NCBI GenBank assembly: GCA_021791775.1
Contig: JAJYVY010000029.1
Location: 1 to 8,232 of the forward strand
Direction of reading: 5' to 3'
Source of the DNA: Microcaldota archaeon
Lineage (GTDB): Archaea > Micrarchaeota > Micrarchaeia > Micrarchaeales > Micrarchaeaceae
Length of the DNA stretch: 8,232 nt
The notes beneath the pieces are model-generated. The model did no database searches and was not told the origin of the DNA. It worked only from the letters and a program-made list of their open reading frames with translations. Below are positions 1 through 5,324 of the stretch, piece after piece. The translations under genes were made by a program, and so were the position numbers. How positions within the stretch are numbered: position 1 is the first letter of the stretch; each line of letters starts with the position of its first letter.

Positions 1-326
1 TCTGACGACTCCCCCCTCTCTCTCATCCTCTCCTCTATGGTCTCTATAAAATCGAGCCATTCCTCGGAGTCTTCCCTTATGAGCTCCATTATCACACTCT
101 CCGTAGAGAAAAGGTCAAGAACCTCAATGAGCTTCTTGTTATCTGATACATCCTCATTCTTCTGCAGCCTTTCCAAGATGTGGCCCCTAAGCTCCCTTAT
201 CTCATTGGTGTTTACCTTCCTGTTGCTCTCTATGGTATTGTCAAGGGTCTCTATGAAATCCACTATGGCTTCGTGAAGCCTGTTGAGCAATTGCCCCAGA
301 GACATGCCCTTGATATCTATTGGCAT
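1..326 (-). CDS. Unrecognised acidic helical protein, C-terminus beyond left edge
   Basis: I do not recognise this protein. The minus-strand frame from the ATG at 324-326 stays open to the window edge, giving 108 codons that begin MPIDIKGMSLGQLLNRLHEA. It is rich in Glu, Asp, Lys and Arg, with spaced Leu/Ile as in amphipathic helices. There is no signal peptide, membrane segment or Cys/His metal site. The segment DFIET occurs twice (about residues 23-27 and 92-96), within VDFIETLDNTIE and LDFIETIEERMRE, so the protein may hold two related helical units. The start is supported by a TTTAAA box centred about 31 nt upstream, which fits a leaderless transcript. The opposite strand is also open at 37-276 but is Ser/Leu-rich, the usual mirror of an acidic and basic coding strand. 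A cytosolic helical or coiled-coil role is inference only. Confidence 0.7.
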   Translation of the reverse strand, partial: MPIDIKGMSLGQLLNRLHEAIVDFIETLDNTIESNRKVNTNEIRELRGHILERLQKNEDVSDNKKLIEVLDLFSTESVIMELIREDSEEWLDFIETIEERMRERGESS

Positions 327-354
327 TTGTATCTTATTAATTAACGGGAATACG

Positions 355-360
355 TTTAAA
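355..360 (-). promoter_or_regulatory. TATA box for the leftward gene
   Basis: The palindrome TTTAAA, read on the minus strand, lies about 31 nt upstream of the ATG at 326, the spacing expected for an archaeal TATA box driving a leaderless mRNA. No purine-rich BRE is obvious on its upstream side in this direction, so it may be the weaker of the two possible promoters. The same six bases are the core of the rightward promoter. Confidence 0.45.
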
Positions 361-362
361 TA
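355..362 (+). promoter_or_regulatory. TATA box for the rightward operon
   Basis: TTTAAATA is centred about 27 nt upstream of the GTG at 385, the usual distance from an archaeal TATA box to the transcription start. The mRNA would therefore begin at or next to the GTG, without a leader. The preceding bases GGGAATACG are purine-rich as expected for a BRE. The same ATACG-TTT(T)AAATA arrangement recurs at 5284-5297, which supports both calls. No other promoter is evident before 5201, so this box probably drives the whole operon. Confidence 0.65.
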
Positions 363-384
363 GCTGACATCTGTAATTTCTTTC

Positions 385-1299
385 GTGATAATATTGCCTA
401 GAGAGCATAGGCTAATCAAAAAGATAGTCTTCAGGGTAGTGAGGAGCCACATTGCCGGGGCAACCATGAAAACTGCCTTGGAGGAGGTCAGCAGGCTCAA
501 CGGGAGGAAGATAAACGCCACCATAACGTTCCTCAACGAGCATGCCGACGATCCTCTCAAAGCAAAATACAACTCCAATACATACATCCAGATAATAAAG
601 CAGATTTCGAGGCTGCACCTGAAGGCGTCTGTGTCAGTGAGACTGGCGCAGCTTGGCTACTCATTGGATAATGGCTGCATGGACAGGTGCCTGGATGCCG
701 TACTGGCGGCGGCGCGTCCGTATTCTACTGTTGTTTGGTTGGAGCCGGGGGAGGGTGTCCCATACGATTCGCTTGCAGAGGTTTACATGAAACGCATGTC
801 AGATTACCCGAACATTGGGATAGAGCTTCCCATATCGCACTATGGGTCCATAAGGAAACTCTTGCCTGAGCTCAAGTCCAGCAGCAGAGTCAGGATAATA
901 AGGCACCCCTACATGTTTGCAGAGGAGGAAAAAGAGAAAAAAGCATGGAAGGGGCATGCCGATGGCTACATAAATGTAATAAAGCTGCTGTCAAAGAAAA
1001 AAACGAAGATATACGTGCAGGAATCAAACGACAAGATAATATCAAAAATCGCATCTAGCACAAAGGGCAACAGAGGGAATTTAATATTTGGCTTGCCATT
1101 GGGTTATAGCGGTAAAAGGCTAAACGGCATGCTTAAGTCCAAGATGAGCGTTGATATCTATGTCCCATATGGAAAGGACTGGACGCCTTATGCAATATAC
1201 GGACTGGCTGGAGGCAAGCTGAGGAGGATAGCAACTGCGCTGCTCGACGGCAAGCAAAAAAGTGAAGAGGAATGGCAACAAAAACAGGAAAAAAGGTAA
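385..1299 (+). CDS. Degenerate proline dehydrogenase-fold protein
   Basis: The 304-residue protein follows the single-domain proline dehydrogenase (ProDH) pattern along most of its length. The recognisable blocks are the N-terminal helix with SHIAGATMKTALEEVSRLN (21-39), VSVRLAQLG (83-91), YPNIGIEL (141-148), RVRIIRHPY (168-176) and the C-terminal YVPYGKDWTPY (259-269). True ProDH oxidises L-proline to pyrroline-5-carboxylate using FAD in a TIM barrel. Several expected active-site residues differ here. The tandem Arg that bind the proline carboxylate, just after PYF/PYA, are Tyr272-Gly273. The Lys of VSVKL is Arg86. The Asp-bearing MEDS segment is WLEPGEG (118-124), and the flavin-side TH motif is QES (212-214). 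The fold is likely, but proline oxidation is doubtful. The GTG start is chosen because the TATA box is 27 nt upstream. The gene overlaps the next by 28 nt. Confidence 0.75.
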   Translation: MIILPREHRLIKKIVFRVVRSHIAGATMKTALEEVSRLNGRKINATITFLNEHADDPLKAKYNSNTYIQIIKQISRLHLKASVSVRLAQLGYSLDNGCMDRCLDAVLAAARPYSTVVWLEPGEGVPYDSLAEVYMKRMSDYPNIGIELPISHYGSIRKLLPELKSSSRVRIIRHPYMFAEEEKEKKAWKGHADGYINVIKLLSKKKTKIYVQESNDKIISKIASSTKGNRGNLIFGLPLGYSGKRLNGMLKSKMSVDIYVPYGKDWTPYAIYGLAGGKLRRIATALLDGKQKSEEEWQQKQEKR

Positions 1300-2321
1300 A
1301 CCTGATTACGGGCGGGACATCAAGCCTCGGCAGGGCCATAGCAACCACCCTGATAGGGCGGGGGGACGAAGTCAGGGTTATAATCAGGGATAATCCGACT
1401 GCGTTGCCTGACTGGAAAAAGCTGCCTCCTGGCACCATACCGTATGTATCGGACCTCACTTTTGCAAAAAGGTCGGATGAGGCAAATCTTAAAGAAGCCG
1501 CAAAAGGAGTAGACAGGGTATTCCACATTGGCGGAGCTACATACAACTCCAGATACACATACGACCAGCTCATAGATATCAACGTGATAGGCACGCAGAA
1601 TCTCCTGACCTCAATCGTGGACTCGAATCCGGATAGCAAAAAAATACAATTCTTGTATGCAAGCAGCGTAACAGTTTACGGCTACAGAAGAAAAGGCGAA
1701 GCTCTCCGTGAAACAACAACCGCAAAGCCGGGAAGCCACTATTCAGAGAGCAAAGTAATGGCGGAGCGCCTCATAGAGACATTCTGCGATGCACATCCGA
1801 ACATACAATATACCATATTCAGGCTCGGCACCATGTACGGCCCGGGCTACGAGGAGCCATATTTTTTCAAGGTCTTCAGGCTCATAAAGGAAGGGAAGAT
1901 GAAATACGTGGGGAACGGGGATAACAACCTTACGCTTGTCCACGTTGCAGACGCAACTGCAGGATTCATTGCCGCTGCTGACAACCCTGACCGTGCAAAG
2001 AACCAGGTATTCAACCTTACGGACGGCAAACCACATACCCCGAAGATCACGTTCACGCTTGCAGCCAACTATATGAACGTGCCGCCTCCGAGCAAACACG
2101 TGCCGAAAGCCATAGCGAGATTGCTATCAAAGAGCGCCAATATAAATAATGACGAGTATGAATTCCTAACCAGCGACAGGCTTATCGACATCTCTAAGAT
2201 AAAGGATTACCTCGACTTCGTTCCGACAAGGAAGCTGGAGGTAGATGGTCTGTACATGGTTCAAAACTTCATGCAGAGCCTGCATCATGTAAAGCCCAAC
2301 AAGGAAGAGGATAAACGCTAG
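1272..2321 (+). CDS. Extended SDR: NAD(P)-dependent sugar epimerase/dehydratase-like oxidoreductase
   Basis: This 349-residue protein is an extended short-chain dehydrogenase/reductase with a Rossmann fold. Visible motifs are the dinucleotide loop TGGTSSLG (13-20), Ser131-Ser132 in YASSVTVYG, the catalytic YSESK (Tyr157, Lys161), RLGTMYGPG (184-192) and HVAD (224-227), in the order typical of NAD-dependent epimerases/dehydratases and 3-beta-HSD-like enzymes. Arg39 after the second strand (VRVIIRD) hints at NADP rather than NAD. The substrate cannot be read from the sequence; nucleotide sugar, sterol-like or lipid alcohol are all possible. The start is fixed: an in-frame TGA sits at 1263-1265 and ATG 1272 is the first start codon after it, with GTGA at 1262-1265 six bases before it as a possible ribosome-binding site. 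The start lies inside the upstream gene, so the two are probably translationally coupled. Confidence 0.85.
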   Translation: MATKTGKKVNLITGGTSSLGRAIATTLIGRGDEVRVIIRDNPTALPDWKKLPPGTIPYVSDLTFAKRSDEANLKEAAKGVDRVFHIGGATYNSRYTYDQLIDINVIGTQNLLTSIVDSNPDSKKIQFLYASSVTVYGYRRKGEALRETTTAKPGSHYSESKVMAERLIETFCDAHPNIQYTIFRLGTMYGPGYEEPYFFKVFRLIKEGKMKYVGNGDNNLTLVHVADATAGFIAAADNPDRAKNQVFNLTDGKPHTPKITFTLAANYMNVPPPSKHVPKAIARLLSKSANINNDEYEFLTSDRLIDISKIKDYLDFVPTRKLEVDGLYMVQNFMQSLHHVKPNKEEDKR

Positions 2322-2328
2322 TGGTTTT

Positions 2329-3123
2329 ATGAAAGGAGGAAAAGTTGATTTGTACATAAATGAGATGCTGCAGACGAAAGGGGCGCTGCTCTTCAGCCTA
2401 ATAGATCCGGTAGATTACGACAGCACAGATGCGGTCGTAAGGACAGCGAAGGAGGTTGGAGATGGCGGTGCGGACGTCATACTGCTGGGAGGCAGTATAG
2501 GAGCGGCGGGCACCCTTCTAGACACAGTGGCAAAGGGGATAAAGGAGGTTATAGATGTGCCGCTGGTGCTTTTCCCCGGCAACACCACCACAGTAACGAA
2601 ACATGCTGATGCGCTCTACTTCATGTCGCTTCTAAACTCTAGAAATCCCTATTGGCACACGCAGGCGCAGATGCTTGCAGTTTCGATGATAAAGGAGATG
2701 AACATAGAGACTCTTCCGGTAGGATACATTGTAGTGGCACCTGGTGGCACAGTCGGATGGGTGGGCGATGCGAACCTTATTCCGCAGGAGAAGCCAACTG
2801 TCGCGGCCATGCTAGCACAGACAGGAGAGCATATGGGGCAGAGATATATATTGACGGATACCGGCTCAAACCCGCGCGCCCAGGGATGCGGCCCAATCCC
2901 TCAAGAAATGATCAGAGCGGTGAGGGAGGCCATAACCGTGCCGTACATAGTCGCCGGCGGCATAATGACCGCAAACGATGCGCACAATGCGTACTCCAGC
3001 GGGGCGGACGTCCTACAGATCGGGACGGCATTTCAGGATGGAAGCCCAGGGAGTGCAAAAAAGAAGGCGATGTCGTTCGCCAAGGTCGCTAAGGAGGAAG
3101 GCAGGAAGAAGATAAAAAAATGA
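2329..3123 (+). CDS. Geranylgeranylglyceryl phosphate synthase (GGGPS)
   Basis: This is the PcrB/GGGPS-family TIM barrel that joins geranylgeranyl diphosphate to sn-glycerol-1-phosphate, the first committed step of archaeal membrane ether-lipid synthesis. Visible motifs are LIDP (24-27, with the Mg-binding Asp26), LGGSIG (53-58), LFPGN (81-85), YFMSLLNSRNPYW (97-109), VAPGGTVGWVGDA (136-148), TDTGS (176-180) and the phosphate-binding end IVAGGI (207-212) with GADVLQIGTAF (225-235). Its 264 residues are slightly longer than the usual ~250. Two blocks deviate from the family pattern: YLEAGS reads ILTDTGS and is followed by a longer loop (NPRAQGCGP), and GGGIR reads AGGIM. The ATG at 2329 is 7 nt after the SDR stop. 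A strong GGAGG at 2335-2339 instead favours the in-frame TTG at 2350, which would remove seven residues. The stop overlaps the next start as ATGA. Confidence 0.9.
   Translation: MKGGKVDLYINEMLQTKGALLFSLIDPVDYDSTDAVVRTAKEVGDGGADVILLGGSIGAAGTLLDTVAKGIKEVIDVPLVLFPGNTTTVTKHADALYFMSLLNSRNPYWHTQAQMLAVSMIKEMNIETLPVGYIVVAPGGTVGWVGDANLIPQEKPTVAAMLAQTGEHMGQRYILTDTGSNPRAQGCGPIPQEMIRAVREAITVPYIVAGGIMTANDAHNAYSSGADVLQIGTAFQDGSPGSAKKKAMSFAKVAKEEGRKKIKK
2335..2339 (+). promoter_or_regulatory. Shine-Dalgarno GGAGG inside the first GGGPS codons
   Basis: AAAGGAGG is the best Shine-Dalgarno match in the window and lies just downstream of ATG 2329. It sits 10 nt before the in-frame TTG at 2350, so translation may begin there. 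The shorter product would start LYINEMLQTKGALLF, which still leaves a normal N-terminal helix before LIDP. Confidence 0.45.
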
Positions 3124-4226
3124 ATGCAATGAGGGAGATATACGCCCTCGAGCTGTCCCTGCTTGTTAAAGAGCTGAAGGCATTCGAAGGGTTCTACATA
3201 GACAAATTCTACGAGCTGCGCGAAGGCGCATTTAGGATCAGGGCGAGCAAGAAGGGCGAGAAGGCAGACCTGATATGCACCATCAAGTCAGGAATGTGGA
3301 GGGCATCGGAGGCGCCTGTGCAGGAACGCCCTACGCCTTTCGTAGCGGCAGTCAGGAAAAGGGTATCTGGATATTTCATAGAAAACATAAGACAGATGAA
3401 CAACGACAGGATACTTGCGATCGATCTGAAAAAGGGCGATAGCAGGATCATCATGCTTTTTGAGATGGTTGCAAAAGGAAATCTACTCATTCTTGATGAC
3501 AGCCTTAAAATAGGGCTGGTATACAAGCAAGGAAGCTTCAAAGAGAGGAGCATGAGGATAGGTGATGCGTATACGCTTCCAAAAAATAAATCTGTAGATT
3601 ATTTGTCAATTGGAAAATCCATAAAGATAAATGAGGACGGGCAGGCCCCCATAATATCTGCGCTGGGAAAGATGGTCAACATGGGGCCGCTCTACATCGA
3701 AGAGGCCCTAGCCAGGCTGGGCATAAGCCCGAAAAGGAGAGCAGAGGAGATTTCTGAAGGGACTCTGCAGGACATCTCTGGCAGCATAGGTGAGATATTG
3801 AAGGAGGCAGGCGCAGGCAACTACATTATCTACAAAAAGGAAGGCAGGAATGTAGATTATTCTGTATGCAGAATAAGGAAATATGAAGGATTGGAAAAGG
3901 AGGAGTACAGAAACATGCAGCAGCTGCTGGACAAATTTTATTCAACAGAGCTGTTCAGGCCGGAGGCGGCAATAGACGAGAAGGCTAAAGAGCTGGAGGA
4001 GAGCATAAAGAAGCAGCGGAAGATAATGGAAGGCATGGACAGCAGAATGGCTGCGGAAAGGGAAGCGGCAGAGGCAATATTCAAAAATATGCAGCTTATA
4101 AACAATATGATAACAATGCTACAACAAGAGAAAAGGCTGACCAAAGAGGAGCTGCAAAAGCGCTTTGCTGGTGTGAAGGTACTGGAGGTAGACCTGAAGA
4201 AGAAAAGTTTTATTATAGAGGTGTGA
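3120..4226 (+). CDS. Rqc2/NEMF-like NFACT-N protein lacking the C-terminal NFACT-R domain
   Basis: The 368 residues match the N-terminal half of Rqc2/NEMF/FbpA proteins, which bind the 60S/50S subunit carrying stalled peptidyl-tRNA and recruit tRNA for untemplated C-terminal tailing. In order: the NFACT-N start YALELSLLVKELKAFEG (8-24); RPTPFVAAVRKRVSG (70-84); NNDRILAIDL (94-103), keeping the Asp96-Arg97 pair needed for tailing in yeast Rqc2; a helix-hairpin-helix block MGPLYIEEALARLGI (188-202); LLDKFYS (269-275); and a charged coiled coil (about 283-345). The early Asp of the family (yeast Asp9) is Glu11. The protein stops at LKKKSFIIEV, where relatives continue into the returning coiled-coil helix and NFACT-R (DUF814). 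Full-length archaeal homologues are typically well over 500 residues. The next gene starts 3 nt later, so the missing part is not hidden in another local frame. It starts by ATGA overlap with GGGPS. Confidence 0.85.
   Translation: MNAMREIYALELSLLVKELKAFEGFYIDKFYELREGAFRIRASKKGEKADLICTIKSGMWRASEAPVQERPTPFVAAVRKRVSGYFIENIRQMNNDRILAIDLKKGDSRIIMLFEMVAKGNLLILDDSLKIGLVYKQGSFKERSMRIGDAYTLPKNKSVDYLSIGKSIKINEDGQAPIISALGKMVNMGPLYIEEALARLGISPKRRAEEISEGTLQDISGSIGEILKEAGAGNYIIYKKEGRNVDYSVCRIRKYEGLEKEEYRNMQQLLDKFYSTELFRPEAAIDEKAKELEESIKKQRKIMEGMDSRMAAEREAAEAIFKNMQLINNMITMLQQEKRLTKEELQKRFAGVKVLEVDLKKKSFIIEV
4218..4223 (+). promoter_or_regulatory. Ribosome-binding site deciding the TTG start of RNase Z
   Basis: GAGGTG lies 6 nt before TTG 4230, a normal spacing and a good anti-Shine-Dalgarno match. 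It sits in the last codons of the Rqc2-like gene, so the two genes are probably translationally coupled. No ATG occurs in this frame until codon 45, after the DCGEGTQ motif, so the TTG start is well supported. Confidence 0.65.
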
Positions 4227-4229
4227 CTC

Positions 4230-5129
4230 TTGCCTGCTCCAATAAAAATAACGTTTTTAGGAACATCCGGCTCTACTCCCACAAAAGATAGGAGCCTGCC
4301 AAGCGTGGCGGTGGAATACGAAGGCAATGCATATCTATTCGATTGCGGAGAAGGCACACAAATGCAGTTGATTAAGTACTCGATAAGCCCAAACAGGATA
4401 AAAGCGGTATTCATAACGCACATACATGGCGACCACGTCATAGGAGTAGCAGGATTGGTGAGGACGATGGCCCTCAACAAGAGGACTGCACCGCTTTACA
4501 TATACGTACCGCATGGCGAAGAGGACAAGATCGTGCAGCTTCTTACATTTGACAGAGCGCTGATAGGCTACAAGATTGTTGTAGTTCCATCAAAACCCGG
4601 AAAACTCCTGGAGGGGAAGGGATTCTCGATAGACGCTTTTAAGCTGAGGCACTCTGTTCCGACATTGGGTTTTATTTTCAGGGAGGGAGATAGATACCGT
4701 TTCAATGAGGCAAGGTGCAAGAGATTGGGCTTGGAAGGCGAAAGGCACTCCGAGATACTTAAAAAAGGCGCGGTGCAGATAGGGAAGAAGAAGATAAAGC
4801 TGAACGATGTAGCAACGAAAATTGCAGGGAGGAAGATTGTCTACGCAACTGATACAAGGCCCATAGAAAGCACAATAACGGCAGCCAGAGGGGCTGACTT
4901 GATAATCCACGAAGCGACCTATACAGAAGAGCTAAAGGATTTCGCTAAGGAAAGATTGCATTCTACTGCAAAGGAGGGCGCGCGGGTAGCGAAAATGGCA
5001 GGTGCCAAAAGGTTGATAATATTCCACATGAGCGCCAGATACGATAAACCGGACGCGCTGCTGAAGGAAGCCAGAGGCGTGTTCAAAAAAACAGATGCAG
5101 CATATGACGGAATGCGCATAACGATTTAG
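4230..5129 (+). CDS. rnz: Ribonuclease Z (tRNA 3'-endonuclease)
   Basis: This metallo-beta-lactamase-fold nuclease cleaves tRNA precursors after the discriminator base so that CCA can be added. At 299 residues it is a normal short-form RNase Z (RNase BN/ELAC1 type). Visible motifs are FLGTSGSTPT (9-18), DCGEGTQ (38-44), the zinc motif THIHGDH (63-69: His64, His66, Asp68, His69), His141 in LRHSVPTLGF, the region of the flexible arm (about 150-180), Asp208 in TDTRP, HEATY (227-231), His244 in LHSTAKEGA, and His266 in FHMSARY. All expected metal ligands and catalytic acids are present. It starts at TTG with a good ribosome-binding site, two codons after and in phase with the stop of the Rqc2-like gene. 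Its TAG stop directly abuts tRNA-Val, a substrate type for this enzyme, and that tRNA lacks an encoded CCA. Confidence 0.95.
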   Translation: MPAPIKITFLGTSGSTPTKDRSLPSVAVEYEGNAYLFDCGEGTQMQLIKYSISPNRIKAVFITHIHGDHVIGVAGLVRTMALNKRTAPLYIYVPHGEEDKIVQLLTFDRALIGYKIVVVPSKPGKLLEGKGFSIDAFKLRHSVPTLGFIFREGDRYRFNEARCKRLGLEGERHSEILKKGAVQIGKKKIKLNDVATKIAGRKIVYATDTRPIESTITAARGADLIIHEATYTEELKDFAKERLHSTAKEGARVAKMAGAKRLIIFHMSARYDKPDALLKEARGVFKKTDAAYDGMRITI

Positions 5130-5201
5130 GGGCTCGTAGTCGATTGGTAAGACGTCACGTTGACAACGTGAAGATACGGAGTTCGATTCTCCGCGGGCCC
5201 A
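5130..5201 (+). tRNA. tRNA-Val, anticodon GAC
   Basis: The cloverleaf folds by hand. The acceptor stem pairs GGGCTCG (5130-5136) with CGGGCCC (5194-5200), with one U-G wobble, and A73 is at 5201. The D arm is GTC/GAC around ATTGGTA, with a G13-A22 mismatch. The anticodon stem is TCACG/CGTGA (5155-5159, 5167-5171) with a seven-base loop TTGACAA. The anticodon GAC (5162-5164) reads Val codons GUC and GUU. The variable loop is AGATA, and the T arm is CGGAG-TTCGATT-CTCCG. There is no intron and no encoded CCA. It begins on the base after the rnz stop, and no promoter is evident in the end of rnz, so it is probably cut out of the operon transcript. Confidence 0.97.
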
Positions 5202-5288
5202 TTCTACTTCCCAATCCCATGCACCATATGCGATACTATCTCCAAAAACAAGAATCTGCCTCCTATCAACTGATAATTATCTCATACG
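5202..5288. other. Intergenic spacer after the tRNA
   Basis: Nothing coding is seen between tRNA-Val and the next promoter. The trailer starts TTCTACTTCC, mildly pyrimidine-rich but without the clear T run of an archaeal terminator. RNase Z cleavage after 5201 would give the tRNA its 3' end. Confidence 0.5.
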
Positions 5289-5298
5289 TTTTAAATAA
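5289..5298 (+). promoter_or_regulatory. TATA box for the HPP-truD transcript
   Basis: TTTTAAATAA is centred about 31 nt upstream of ATG 5325 and is preceded by ATACG, matching the arrangement at 350-362. A transcript starting 26-28 nt downstream of the box would have a leader of only a few bases. There is no Shine-Dalgarno sequence before the ATG, consistent with near-leaderless translation. Confidence 0.65.
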
Positions 5299-5324
5299 TT
5301 TCCTTTGCTTTATCTACTGATTGC

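Noticed and set aside
37..276. Open plus-strand frame of 79 codons
   Set aside because: It is Ser/Leu-rich, as expected for the mirror of the acidic minus-strand gene, and has no promoter or ribosome-binding site. The minus-strand frame has a TATA box and runs unbroken to the edge.
1133..1639. Long minus-strand open frame across the ProDH-like/SDR junction
   Set aside because: It lies antisense to two clear genes that carry family motifs, shows no recognisable domain, and has a Ser/Arg-rich composition typical of a shadow frame.
4224..4226. TGA recoded as selenocysteine or read through as the normal product
   Set aside because: No SECIS-like hairpin is evident and a strong ribosome-binding site with a TTG start follows at once. 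Ordinary termination and re-initiation explains it.
3938..4480. 180-codon minus-strand open frame opposite the Rqc2-like coiled coil and rnz start
   Set aside because: Its Ser/Ile/Leu/Phe-rich sequence is the antisense of a Glu/Lys-rich coiled coil. It would overlap the well-supported rnz zinc motif.
4227..4600. Hidden NFACT-R domain after a frameshift in the Rqc2-like gene
   Set aside because: The region after 4229 is fully occupied by RNase Z motifs and the other frames show no NFACT-R-like sequence, so the domain is absent here instead of frameshifted.
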